A DNA stretch of 64,000 nucleotides from Marinirhabdus gelatinilytica (GCF_003353425.1 NZ_QRAO01000001.1:930001-994000), one strand, 5' to 3'; positions 7,873-16,853 are shown, numbered from the stretch's first letter. Numbers and translations: made by a program. Notes: generated from the letters alone by a model not told the origin.

Positions 7873-10800
7873 AGTGCAAATTTTTTAAATATCTAATAAT
7901 AGCAGCTGTGCTCAATTTGTCATTTTTGGACAATACCTTGGTCAAATCTTTCTGTAGTTTTGAAACGTGCTTTTCGTCTGAAGAGCTTAAAACAATATTT
8001 TGCTTTACCGTTTTGCCAGAAACATCTGTGAGTTGGAACTGTACCACTTCATTGTTTACATTATCATCTGCTAAAGAATGTAGCTCTAATAGATTGTCTA
8101 AGCTTGAAAATACTTTTCTCGTATTATCCATTAATAGTGCTTCGTCCTCATCATTCATTTTTTCGATGGATTTGCCAAGTATAACATCAGCAATGGATTT
8201 TAACCAAGAATCACGTTCGTCTAGTTTAGACATTATGCGGTTAAGGAAGACCTTTTCCTTTTGAATCAATAAATGCGGTTTTAAAGACTTATAACGCGCT
8301 TGAATTTTGCCTTTGTAAGTATTGAAATTGTTACTATTCAAGTTTAAAGAGTCACATATACACTCTTCAAATCTGTTTAACAACCCATCGTAGGCAACTC
8401 GTATTTCATTTATGGAATCGTTTAAACGCTCAATAAAATTATTTAGGACTTGAGCATCATTTTCTTCGAGGTTAATGTTTTTGTAGCCCAATCCTTTAGG
8501 GATTTCTGACAATAGTGCATTCTCTGGGTCTTTAGCGGAAGCAATGGCGTCCCTTAAACCTTTTGCCGATGGGCTTAACCGATTGGTTTTTTTAACGTAT
8601 TCAGGAAGCGCATTGTAAAATGCAATGAAACTACTGAAAATAGAAATGAGTGAACTTTCGGGTTTATTGCTTGACGCATCAACACCCGTAATTTCTTTGT
8701 ATTTATTAAAAAGGTTAAGCCGGACACCTTCAATTTTATATGATTTCAGTTCATAATCAGAAGGTTTTTTGTGTACAAGGTCAAGAACTTCACTTGTTAA
8801 ATAAGGTACATATCCCGAAGCTTTATGAAACAGAGCGTAGTCCTGATTTTTGATTATTAGAAATATTGGAATCCAAAAGTCTATAAGCCCTTTTTTAAGC
8901 TTAAATGGCGCTTTAGATAGTGATTCGTATAGTTCAGACAAGTTTTTCTTAATATGTTTTGAATCCTCTAAGAAATTTTCACAATGTTCCCAAAGTGGTC
9001 TAAATGTAGCATCTGTAGGATCGGTTAGGATATACGTGTTGTTTTGAGCTCTGTGAATACCAGTCTCTTTTAAAAGCCCTAAATAAATAGACTTTTGTGG
9101 TGGAAACTTGCGGTCATCATAGTTTAAATTTTCCACTTCACTATGCTCAAGCAAATCTTTCAATAAATTTTTCCTTGCAGTTAAAACAGGGGTGCTTAAA
9201 TATTCCTTGTTGACCATTTCATTCAAATATCGAGGTGTCGAGGAATACTCTTTTTTTGCTATTTGAGAGAGATTTCTGTTTAAGGATACTTTTGAGTCAA
9301 TCTTAAGTTTTTTACCGTTGTAGAACCAGTCTGCATTAGATTTTTCATAAATGCCGTGCTCTAAAAGTTTTTGTAATTTTTGTACTTCGTAAGCCTTCTC
9401 TTCTGTTAGTATTTTCTTGACCACGTTGTCTTCTGAGTATTTTTGCAATACAAAATCCATCTTTTCAATCTCATAAATACAGGACTTTATAAACTCAAAT
9501 TTTTTGAGGACTACGTATAGTTGTGCCAGTTTGTTGACGGTGTCATTTTTTAAGCTTTTAAGGTTCACATCTCTGCTAAGGATGATATGTACATAACCGT
9601 CAATTTCCCCTTCTGGTTTAATGTTTTCAATATGGTCGGATATGTTTACTTTAAAAAATCTCGGTGTGCCTATTTCAAAATAGGCTTCCTTTGCAAAGTG
9701 ATATTTTTCTTTAAAGTAATGTTTGGTTTTTGTGGCAATATTGATAGCTGTATCGATATGGGAATTAGCATCTATCAATTCCTGCTCTATATCCACATCG
9801 GTACCGTCAATGAAGAAAAACTTATTACGATAATTATAGAACTTTATTATTTTTTGGCTGATTAGCTTCTCAATGTATTTCTCAGAATCAGGAATATTCA
9901 AAGCATATTTTCCATAATATTCTAAGAAATTTTTATCGAGCTTACCAAAAGACTTTGCGAATAAATTTACCAGACCTATGGTTTTTATGATTTTTGCCAA
10001 GTTCTCGTATCCAAAATCATTAATAGCTTCAGCTTTATCCAATGCCTTAACAATTGTGTTCCATTGAGGCTTATGAGGGTTTGAATATCGGTCTTCTAAT
10101 TCGCTTGTTAAATGAAGCGTTAGATAATCAAACACATCGGCTACATTAAAAAAGGTGTGGCTGTCTTTGTCTATTTTATCAAAGAAAACCTGACTGTTTG
10201 CCAAGAAAGAGAATAGAGACCTTTCGTTTTGGCCATACTTTTGCAAAGTCTGAGCTAAGATATTTGCAGATAAAATATCGAATGGATAAAGCTTATTGGC
10301 TAAATCGTAATTCAACGTTTCTGAATTACTTACGAGCTTGCTCTCGTTTATTTTATTGAACAAATCCTCAAACCCAATGTCTTTTGGTCTTTCGATTTTA
10401 AGGTCTTCTATTCTGGCTGATGCCAAATAAAGTAACTGTTCAATAGGTTCATCAAACGAGATATCAATTAGTCTTCCTTTTACCTTATCCCATTCGTTCT
10501 TTTGGTTTTGAGATAAATCATTGGCGTAGGAACCGAAGTTTTGATGAAGCGTTGTAATTAAAATAATATTTCTATTGGAATCATTTGCCAACTCAGCTAA
10601 CTGTTGTATAAAGTACAATTCGCTATCGGGATTGTGTTTGGCTGCATATTCAAGAAATTTACCGAACTCATCAATCAGTACAACTAATATTTCATCTTTT
10701 TTTCTAAGCGATGCGGCTCTTTTACTTATTGTGTCGATTAGATCCGAGTTGGATGTGTTTTCCTTAAGCTTAAAAGATTTTTTTAATACTTCTGTTAAAG

Positions 10801-11086
10801 GCGAAGCTTCCCCAATAATTTTTAAAAATGAAAACTTTTCAAATCCTTTGAATTGCCCATTAAGATTAGCAAAGTAGGGCTTTTTGTCTTTGAGGTTTTT
10901 TTCTAAAGCCCAAAGGAAGCTGGACTTTCCTGTACCATAAGAACCAATAATATTAAATGAGTGATGTCCTTGCTGAAACCCAGTCACTATTCTTTCGAAA
11001 ACATTTTTTGCGTTGGGTGTAACAACGTAATTGATATCATTTACGACATCACGTTCAATGTTTGTGGATGTTGTAAATTTATGCAT
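7862..11086 (-). CDS. sspC: Large P-loop ATPase, SspC-like
   Basis: A 1074-residue protein with Walker A GSYGTGKSS (residues 48-56) and Walker B ILVVLIDEFG (about 133-142). A long helical C-terminal part follows, without a recognised catalytic domain. It overlaps the DUF4007 gene by 8 bases and the PP-loop gene by 11, so it is in the same operon. In the SspABCD set the ATPase supports the modification step. Large P-loop ATPases of this build also occur in BREX (BrxC) and Dpt systems, so the name rests mainly on the DUF4007 and PP-loop neighbours. Confidence 0.78.
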   Translation of the reverse strand: MHKFTTSTNIERDVVNDINYVVTPNAKNVFERIVTGFQQGHHSFNIIGSYGTGKSSFLWALEKNLKDKKPYFANLNGQFKGFEKFSFLKIIGEASPLTEVLKKSFKLKENTSNSDLIDTISKRAASLRKKDEILVVLIDEFGKFLEYAAKHNPDSELYFIQQLAELANDSNRNIILITTLHQNFGSYANDLSQNQKNEWDKVKGRLIDISFDEPIEQLLYLASARIEDLKIERPKDIGFEDLFNKINESKLVSNSETLNYDLANKLYPFDILSANILAQTLQKYGQNERSLFSFLANSQVFFDKIDKDSHTFFNVADVFDYLTLHLTSELEDRYSNPHKPQWNTIVKALDKAEAINDFGYENLAKIIKTIGLVNLFAKSFGKLDKNFLEYYGKYALNIPDSEKYIEKLISQKIIKFYNYRNKFFFIDGTDVDIEQELIDANSHIDTAINIATKTKHYFKEKYHFAKEAYFEIGTPRFFKVNISDHIENIKPEGEIDGYVHIILSRDVNLKSLKNDTVNKLAQLYVVLKKFEFIKSCIYEIEKMDFVLQKYSEDNVVKKILTEEKAYEVQKLQKLLEHGIYEKSNADWFYNGKKLKIDSKVSLNRNLSQIAKKEYSSTPRYLNEMVNKEYLSTPVLTARKNLLKDLLEHSEVENLNYDDRKFPPQKSIYLGLLKETGIHRAQNNTYILTDPTDATFRPLWEHCENFLEDSKHIKKNLSELYESLSKAPFKLKKGLIDFWIPIFLIIKNQDYALFHKASGYVPYLTSEVLDLVHKKPSDYELKSYKIEGVRLNLFNKYKEITGVDASSNKPESSLISIFSSFIAFYNALPEYVKKTNRLSPSAKGLRDAIASAKDPENALLSEIPKGLGYKNINLEENDAQVLNNFIERLNDSINEIRVAYDGLLNRFEECICDSLNLNSNNFNTYKGKIQARYKSLKPHLLIQKEKVFLNRIMSKLDERDSWLKSIADVILGKSIEKMNDEDEALLMDNTRKVFSSLDNLLELHSLADDNVNNEVVQFQLTDVSGKTVKQNIVLSSSDEKHVSKLQKDLTKVLSKNDKLSTAAIIRYLKNLHYES

Positions 11087-11942
11087 CGTAATATTGCTCT
11101 AATATATCCCACTTATTAGGGATATTTTTGATTTGTAATTCTTTTCTTCCTGCATCCTTCTTATAAACAACGTCCTTAAAGGCTTCTGATATTTCCTGTA
11201 TCTTGAGTTCCGTGCCTTCAGAAGAACAGGCGAATACATCACCTATTTTGTTATGTATTTCATCAAAGCTTATAGAGTTAAGTTTTGGGAATTTATCTAA
11301 GATTAAGAAGTAAAATATTTCTTTAGCTATCTCAGGTCTTTCACTCACTTTTAATTGAAATACGGAACCTTCCTCATTATCGGTGACTTTAGTGATTAAA
11401 TTAAGGTCAATGAAGATGGATGATAAATCATCTTCCATATCCTTTATATTCTTATCGGCTAAATAATAGGTCTTTATAAATACTTTGATGTCATTCTTCA
11501 AAGAGTTTTCAGCAATCGACGTTTGACGGTTACTGGCTGCCCTAAGTAAATATCTAAGTAGTTGTTGAGTGGTAAATTGTGAATTAACCCTGCTTTTTCT
11601 GAATTCTTTAAAAACTAAAGAGAAAATAGACGCTAAATTGGTGTCTAACAGCTTATAATGCAATAACCATAAGGTGCCTTCATACTCTAAAAGTGGGTCA
11701 TATCCCGTATTGCTATCAAAAATTTTATTGGCAAAACCCGTTGTTTGACCTTCTTGAGTTTTTATACCGAAAGCCTTCAGCCAAAAATTAATGGACATTA
11801 CCATATTTTTACCAACACCTAAAGCAGTTACGGCATCAGGATTTTTGAAAGACTGACCCGTAGAAAGATAGTCGTAGCCCTTCTTCAACCAAAAATGGCG
11901 ACAGTGAAATGTTTCGTGTCCTGTGAATGTTAGTTTATTCAT
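11079..11942 (-). CDS. sspB: DUF4007 protein, SspB-like (putative DNA nickase)
   Basis: A 287-residue protein with the DUF4007 signatures FTGHETF (residues 6-12) and ALGVGKNMV (about 40-48), followed by an all-helical body. From memory of the Ssp literature, SspB is the DUF4007 member and introduces nicks for single-strand phosphorothioation. The 5' end overlaps the XRE regulator by 8 bases and the 3' end overlaps the ATPase by 8, showing one transcription unit. DUF4007 is the best marker for calling this an Ssp rather than a Dnd system. The nickase activity is from family knowledge and is not visible as a motif here. Confidence 0.8.
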   Translation of the reverse strand: MNKLTFTGHETFHCRHFWLKKGYDYLSTGQSFKNPDAVTALGVGKNMVMSINFWLKAFGIKTQEGQTTGFANKIFDSNTGYDPLLEYEGTLWLLHYKLLDTNLASIFSLVFKEFRKSRVNSQFTTQQLLRYLLRAASNRQTSIAENSLKNDIKVFIKTYYLADKNIKDMEDDLSSIFIDLNLITKVTDNEEGSVFQLKVSERPEIAKEIFYFLILDKFPKLNSISFDEIHNKIGDVFACSSEGTELKIQEISEAFKDVVYKKDAGRKELQIKNIPNKWDILEQYYDA

Positions 11943-12255
11943 TTATTTTCGATTCACCGTTTTTATTCTTTAAATACTTCAATTTGTCTTTACATTCAAC
12001 CAAGATACTCTCTGGATTTTCTTCTTCTAAAAGGGAAAACACCACCTTATCGGTTAAATATCTTTTTTCCAATTCAGATAATGAAACATCATAAAATGAA
12101 GCAAAGTTTGAAAGTAGTCCTCTTTTGGGAAGCCTTTCATTTCTCTCGTATTTACCAAGTGTGGATTGGTCTATATCTACCGCAGCCGCAACTTTTCTTA
12201 TAGGTAGATTCTTCAATTCCCTCAGTGTTCTGAGATATTCACCCAATGTTTCCAT
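11935..12255 (-). CDS. XRE-family helix-turn-helix regulator of the ssp operon
   Basis: A 106-residue protein with an N-terminal HTH_3/XRE domain (about residues 4-62; the recognition helix region is around DQSTLGKYERNERLP) and a short charged C-terminal tail. It is the first gene of the operon running through sspB, sspC, sspD, the GHKL ATPase and the GIY-YIG gene, and overlaps sspB by 8 bases. Regulators placed like this usually repress their own promoter. A perfect 5-bp-arm palindrome lies at the predicted transcription start, which fits that. Confidence 0.85.
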   Translation of the reverse strand: METLGEYLRTLRELKNLPIRKVAAAVDIDQSTLGKYERNERLPKRGLLSNFASFYDVSLSELEKRYLTDKVVFSLLEEENPESILVECKDKLKYLKNKNGESKINE

Positions 12256-12277
12256 CGTTGTTGAATTTTATTTTAGA

Positions 12278-12290
12278 GACAAAAATTGTC
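12278..12290 (-). promoter_or_regulatory. Palindromic operator candidate for the XRE regulator
   Basis: GACAA-AAA-TTGTC is a perfect inverted repeat located 23-35 bases upstream of the regulator start, immediately downstream of its candidate -7 box. A repressor bound here would cover the transcription start. I did not find the same palindrome upstream of the sspA-like gene or of the 832-residue GHKL gene. Confidence 0.5.
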
Positions 12291-12294
12291 CTTA

Positions 12295-12302
12295 CAAAAA
12301 TA
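12295..12302 (-). promoter_or_regulatory. Candidate -7 box of the ssp operon
   Basis: On the minus strand the sequence TATTTTTG matches TAnnTTTG, the Bacteroidota -7 consensus. It lies about 40 bases upstream of the regulator start codon and next to the GACAA/TTGTC palindrome. No clear -33 element was identified. Confidence 0.45.
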
Positions 12303-12390
12303 GGATTATTTAAACCATTAACAACTATTGCGACGGGTAATAGTGACTTTATTTTTACGCTACAGAAATTGGGCAGAAAAATGTTTAATT

Positions 12391-14889
12391 TTAATCGCCA
12401 ATTCCTTGCATCATTGCTTCCATCCCGCCAAAATTTAAAATAAAGGTTGAGTAGTAATGGTCAAACAAATCCTTAAGGTATTGGCCCAAATCAACGTGTT
12501 CTAAATCATCTTTACCTTCTACTTTTTGCCTGATTTCATAACCTCTATTTTTGCTTATAGTGTAAAGAAATAAGGTGTGAAAATATACTGAGGTGTAATA
12601 TTTTCGGTTAGCAAGTTCTAATTGCTCGTGGTTGATATTCCTTTCTTTCGACTTGAAGTTTTTCAATACAGTACTGTCCATATTGATGAAAATGCGATTA
12701 AGTAAGTCCCCTTCAGCATCCGGAATCATAACCGTTGAATAATCTACATCAAGGCTTGTGGCTTCTTCAACAGCTGCCCAAGTAACGTCTGTATCAGAAT
12801 TTACATCTACGTTCTTGTACATAAAAACCAACTTTGGTAATCCCAATAAATCATTATCACTTTCCTTTTTAGGTGCTTCGTCTTTTGGTTTATTATTGTC
12901 GGCAATTTTAACCCAAAACAATTCCTCTATGTCACCATTAGGTGATGATAGACTTGCTTTTATTTGAACGCTATCGCCAACGTTTAATTCATCTTTGGGA
13001 TTAAGAGAGATTCTTATTTTTCCTTTATTGGGGCTACTTTTTACAACGTTAAAAACTTCATCTATTTCTTTTGGTTCACCAGGCTTATTTCCGCCATCGG
13101 AATCGTTTGGTTTTATATTGAGCACACTGACCCTTAAATCCCCGGGTTCTTCAATTCTATCAAAATAGTCGTTAGCTACATCTGTGGAAAAGCGAATGGA
13201 CTTTTCACCGTTGAGTGGTATTGCTGCAGCTTCTTTTTCATTGTTATTATTAGCATCAATTTGAAAAAATGATGGAAACCTTTTAGGTTCAAAAGGTGTG
13301 GGTTCTTTTACAGTAGAAGTACGTTTCTTTTGTCCTTCAGTTTTTTTATCCTTTTTAATGTCGAGCTTAAACGTTTGGTTTAGCAATTTTGCCAATTCTG
13401 AATCAAGGGGTAGATTCTTTGTAAAGCTTTTTAGTAAATCACTCGTATTTGAGGACGTGTCAATATCCACTGCTTGTTTTCGACGCTTTTCTATCTCTGC
13501 CAACCTTCCATCTTTCGCGCTTAGTTTTTTAGCCAGATAACTTCTTAGAAATTGGGTTTCGTCACCATCTTTTAGTCTGTCGCGAGAGGCCATAAATAAT
13601 TCCTTGCGAAAGTTATATTTCATTTCTGTGCAATCCACGTGAATAAGTAAGTGACTCTTAAGAAGATTGAGCTTCAATGAGCGTGTTATAAACTCAGCAG
13701 TATAATGTCCGTGGGTTTGACCATTAAGTGAGAACATAACTGACATTGAATTTTTAAAATACCTGTCCTGTATGACTTTTTTAGTTCTCTTGAGGTCGTA
13801 ATCCTTTACCTTGGTTTTGAAAACGTAGCAGGATACTTTCATCTTTCCGAAGACATCATCTGAAAAGTTCTCTGAAAAGCTTTCGTCCAAATATTCGGAT
13901 TCCTCAGCTGCCAAACGTCTTTTTAATCCAAACAGGTCATTGTCAAGAACTTTATTGTTGGGATAACGCTCTGCTGTATCAACCGTTAAGATTGGAAGTG
14001 CCGGTTGAAACAAAAATTCATTGACACTTTGGTTCAAATCTTGGGCAAAACCAGAATAGCCTTTAGGAAATTGATACGAATAGAGTTTTAATATGGTACC
14101 TGTTTCAAATTGACGATTGTTGAGGCCAAGGTCTAATTTCGTTGTTGTAAAAGATGGGATTTTTCCATCAATAAGTAAATATTCGTACCAGGTTTCTTTT
14201 GCTTGGTCAGATTCTTTTTTAGGATGCTCACGTACCAAGGTAAATCCAAAATCACCATCATTCGTGTAACGCTTTGAAGCAATGAGCTGATATCTTTTCT
14301 TTCCACAGAATACAATGGCACCGCTTCCGCCCATATTATATTTACCCTGTACGAAGTGAATATCATTTTTATTACCTCGAAGTAGTGAGAGGAAGGTGTC
14401 CTCGAACTTTTCTGGGTGCTGACCTTCACCGTTATCATAGACAATTACCGATGTTGGATGTTGGTTCCGCTGGTTCCGTGGTCCCTTTCCGTCAGCAATA
14501 ATTTGAATGTTTTCAGCTTGTTTCTTTCGAAATGAAGGTAAATCCCAATTATTTTCTGGATAAAATCTTTGAATAGCCTCGTCCATAGTTCTTGGTGCAA
14601 CATCAGATTTTGGGTCAGTTCCTGAAAGAATGCATTCTTTGGTAAGTATAGCATCTATGGCGTTGGTTACTTTTTCTATTAAAGCAGCAATGGGGCTTGA
14701 CTGTTGGTTTTTTACTACACCATAATTACTAAAATTTCCACCAAGTGGTTTCCAGTTTGAGTCATCAAATATTGAATGGTAAGTGTTGATAATATTTATT
14801 AAATCACTCTCGTCTTTTGCTTGATATAGTTTAAAGAAAAGTTCTTGATGATCAATTTTTTTTGAAGTTTGGTCGAATAGATCCGTCAT
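12391..14889 (-). CDS. Second, large GHKL-fold ATPase of the defence island
   Basis: An 832-residue protein with an N-terminal Bergerat ATPase: N box AALIEKVTNAIDAIL (E72, N76, D79), VYDNGEG (about 150-156) and YNMGGSG (about 184-190). The middle continues as an HSP90/MORC-like region, then a lysine/proline-rich linker near residues 520-560 and a beta-rich C-terminal part. It has its own intergenic region on both sides (134 bases before the XRE gene, 114 bases after the DnaC-like gene) and so may have its own promoter. It does not resemble the smaller GHKL protein outside the ATPase boxes. I do not recognise it as SspE; a role in sensing or restriction is inference from position. Confidence 0.75.
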   Translation of the reverse strand: MTDLFDQTSKKIDHQELFFKLYQAKDESDLINIINTYHSIFDDSNWKPLGGNFSNYGVVKNQQSSPIAALIEKVTNAIDAILTKECILSGTDPKSDVAPRTMDEAIQRFYPENNWDLPSFRKKQAENIQIIADGKGPRNQRNQHPTSVIVYDNGEGQHPEKFEDTFLSLLRGNKNDIHFVQGKYNMGGSGAIVFCGKKRYQLIASKRYTNDGDFGFTLVREHPKKESDQAKETWYEYLLIDGKIPSFTTTKLDLGLNNRQFETGTILKLYSYQFPKGYSGFAQDLNQSVNEFLFQPALPILTVDTAERYPNNKVLDNDLFGLKRRLAAEESEYLDESFSENFSDDVFGKMKVSCYVFKTKVKDYDLKRTKKVIQDRYFKNSMSVMFSLNGQTHGHYTAEFITRSLKLNLLKSHLLIHVDCTEMKYNFRKELFMASRDRLKDGDETQFLRSYLAKKLSAKDGRLAEIEKRRKQAVDIDTSSNTSDLLKSFTKNLPLDSELAKLLNQTFKLDIKKDKKTEGQKKRTSTVKEPTPFEPKRFPSFFQIDANNNNEKEAAAIPLNGEKSIRFSTDVANDYFDRIEEPGDLRVSVLNIKPNDSDGGNKPGEPKEIDEVFNVVKSSPNKGKIRISLNPKDELNVGDSVQIKASLSSPNGDIEELFWVKIADNNKPKDEAPKKESDNDLLGLPKLVFMYKNVDVNSDTDVTWAAVEEATSLDVDYSTVMIPDAEGDLLNRIFINMDSTVLKNFKSKERNINHEQLELANRKYYTSVYFHTLFLYTISKNRGYEIRQKVEGKDDLEHVDLGQYLKDLFDHYYSTFILNFGGMEAMMQGIGD

Positions 14890-15003
14890 ATTAAATTAAA
14901 AATTTTAAGCTTCTAATATAGCGAAATCGAATGCTCGTAAAAATAGTTTTCAATTATTTCTAAATAGTTTAGTGATTTTTAAGCTTTATTATTATTGCAT
15001 AAT

Positions 15004-15666
15004 TCACTTCCTCTTATCGCCAGCTTTTGTATCAAAAGCAATCAAATTAAACAGTTCTCGCATTCGGCTACGTACACGGTTGCCATAACGTTCTTCCAGT
15101 TCTTCAGCATTGAGATTGGTTGTGGCGTGGGTTTTAATTTTGTGTTTGGTTTGTAGGTACAGTTCGTATCGAGATAAAAGCACTTCGCCCATCACATTAA
15201 GATCCTTTCCATAGAATCTGCCAAAGGGTTCCACGCCCAAATCATCAAAACAATAGAATTTGGTATTTCCATATTCTTCAACAGTTTTAAAGCCTAAGTG
15301 GTTAAAACTGAAGGTTACGTTTCGGCAGGGAATCATTTCATAAGGACGTTGGAACGGAACCAAATGGCGCAACAATTTCATCAAACTGGTTTTGCCACAG
15401 CCAACTGGTCCGGAAAGTAATATACCTTTGTCAACATCTATTCCATATGATTTACAATTTTCTATGTCCTTTATGAAATAGGAACAGAGCTTCAGTAAAA
15501 TATCTTTATCCTCATCGTAAATCCTGAATCCTTTACCAAACAACAGTTTGCCCTTTGCATTCAAGTAAATCAAGATTTTTGGAAAATCGTAGAGGACGTT
15601 TTTTCCATCAAACTTGCCCAACGAATATTCCACGCCACCTTCAGTAATTTTAGAGGGGTTGTCCAT
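15004..15666 (-). CDS. DnaC/IstB-like AAA+ ATPase
   Basis: A 220-residue ATPase with Walker A LLSGPVGCGKTS (about residues 83-94) and Walker B FYCFDDLGVEP (about 137-147), then sensor-like THATTNLN. DnaC-type helicase loaders have this arrangement. The gene overlaps the upstream initiator-like gene by 17 bases, forming the replication module often seen in Flavobacteriaceae ICEs. Probable function is loading replicative helicase on the excised element. Confidence 0.78.
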   Translation of the reverse strand: MDNPSKITEGGVEYSLGKFDGKNVLYDFPKILIYLNAKGKLLFGKGFRIYDEDKDILLKLCSYFIKDIENCKSYGIDVDKGILLSGPVGCGKTSLMKLLRHLVPFQRPYEMIPCRNVTFSFNHLGFKTVEEYGNTKFYCFDDLGVEPFGRFYGKDLNVMGEVLLSRYELYLQTKHKIKTHATTNLNAEELEERYGNRVRSRMRELFNLIAFDTKAGDKRK

Positions 15667-16402
15667 AGTCTTTGTCTTTAGTGGTTCGCAAGTTGTCCTT
15701 GATTTGGGACGCTTGTTTTTTGTTTGATTCGTTTTCTTTGTTGTATAATTCGGTTCTGTCCATCCAATTTGTGGCTAATGAACGCCAATCACGAATAGGT
15801 TTGCCATCGCTTGTTTGCCACTCACGTTCTGCATAGTGCTCATAGAATTTTTCAGCTTCATCGGCATCAAACCCTTTTTCTTCAAAAAATAAAATAACGG
15901 CCTGTCTGCCCTTTGGCTGTTTTATATAGTTTTCTTGTTTGATATTGTTTGTATTAGATACCAATGCTTGTCCACCTATGGGACGGTGTAGGTTCACAAC
16001 CTGTCCATTTTTGGGATGGTGGTGTCCCTCAAGCGGTACACCTCTGGGAAGGTACTGTTCCGCAAGCTGTTCTAATATGGGATTATACTGTCCCACAAGT
16101 GGTTCATCACTTGTCCCGATAATGGACATCTTTATTTTGCTGCCTTTGTATGGATTGTTGGAAGGGAAATAAGAAAGGTATTGCCAAGAATCCAGTTCCA
16201 CAATACATCTATGGTATGTGGATTTTGAACCTATTTTGGCACATCGCATTAAATCCCTGCGGTTCACGTAAAACTCATCCATAAATCGGCAACTGTTCCA
16301 TTCTTGGAACAGCGCCATATACAGGCTGATATGCGTTGGATTAAGGCGGTCATCAAAATAGAACTTCTCAAAAGCCGCATTAAGTAGCTTTATATAGTTC
16401 AT
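15650..16402 (-). CDS. Winged-helix replication/transfer initiator-like protein
   Basis: A 250-residue protein whose N-terminal 90 residues resemble winged-helix proteins found upstream of DnaC-like ATPases in Bacteroidota mobile elements. The middle (about residues 95-165) is a low-complexity linker rich in GQ, P and H with imperfect repeats of a VGQ-P pattern. The C-terminal part (about 180-225) has a short helical domain with WRSLATNWMDR, as in replication primosome-type proteins. It starts 3 bases past the excisionase-like gene and overlaps the ATPase gene. Function inferred from context. Confidence 0.6.
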   Translation of the reverse strand: MNYIKLLNAAFEKFYFDDRLNPTHISLYMALFQEWNSCRFMDEFYVNRRDLMRCAKIGSKSTYHRCIVELDSWQYLSYFPSNNPYKGSKIKMSIIGTSDEPLVGQYNPILEQLAEQYLPRGVPLEGHHHPKNGQVVNLHRPIGGQALVSNTNNIKQENYIKQPKGRQAVILFFEEKGFDADEAEKFYEHYAEREWQTSDGKPIRDWRSLATNWMDRTELYNKENESNKKQASQIKDNLRTTKDKDYGQPL

Positions 16403-16405
16403 CGC

Positions 16406-16690
16406 TTAAGAATTTAGACCGTGGTGCACACGGTTGGCATCCATCACCTTTTGAATTTCTTCTGTATCATAGTAAATGATGCCACCTACTTTGGTATAAG
16501 GTAATGTGCCATTGATGCGAAGGTTTTGCAAGGTGCCTGGACTTACTTGAAGCAAGTCCATAACCTCAGAGGATTTGAGGTATTTTTTTAGTTTCCCGCT
16601 GGCTTGTCTTGTCAGTAATTGTTTAATGTCATCGAGCAATTCCATTTTGAATTCCCGAAGGTCGTCTGTGGTAATAATACTTGTCGGCAT
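16406..16690 (-). CDS. Excisionase-like helix-turn-helix protein
   Basis: A 94-residue protein with a C-terminal MerR/excisionase-type HTH (about residues 40-90: YLKSSEVMDLLQVSPGTL then LPYTKVGGIIYYD). Such proteins accompany ICE replication genes and act as recombination directionality factors or local regulators. It opens the three-gene unit with the initiator-like protein and the DnaC-like ATPase. The long upstream region carries several inverted and direct repeats that could be its binding sites. Confidence 0.75.
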   Translation of the reverse strand: MPTSIITTDDLREFKMELLDDIKQLLTRQASGKLKKYLKSSEVMDLLQVSPGTLQNLRINGTLPYTKVGGIIYYDTEEIQKVMDANRVHHGLNS

Positions 16691-16712
16691 AATAGAACGG
16701 TTTTAATGGAAA

Positions 16713-16749
16713 GGGACTATCTGGGTTTGTACTTTTAATTGATAGTCCC
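16713..16749. repeat. 9-bp inverted repeat upstream of the excisionase-like gene
   Basis: GGGACTATC (16713-16721) and GATAGTCCC (16741-16749) are perfect inverted copies separated by 19 bases. They lie 23-59 bases before the start of the HTH gene. This could be an operator pair or a leader hairpin. No poly-T follows, so it is not a typical terminator. Confidence 0.55.
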
Positions 16750-16853
16750 TGACCTGATTTAGCTCACAAACTTTAATATTTTAATAAAATTGAGTTCGTG
16801 AATCTTTGATTTGACTTTCGTTCTACAAATTTGGGTAGGTTTATTGGATTTTA

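Noticed and set aside
3405-14889. BREX or DISARM system
   Set aside because: The large ATPase could suggest BREX, but there is no PglZ phosphatase, no DNA methyltransferase and no helicase. DUF4007 plus the PP-loop and desulfurase genes fit Ssp better.
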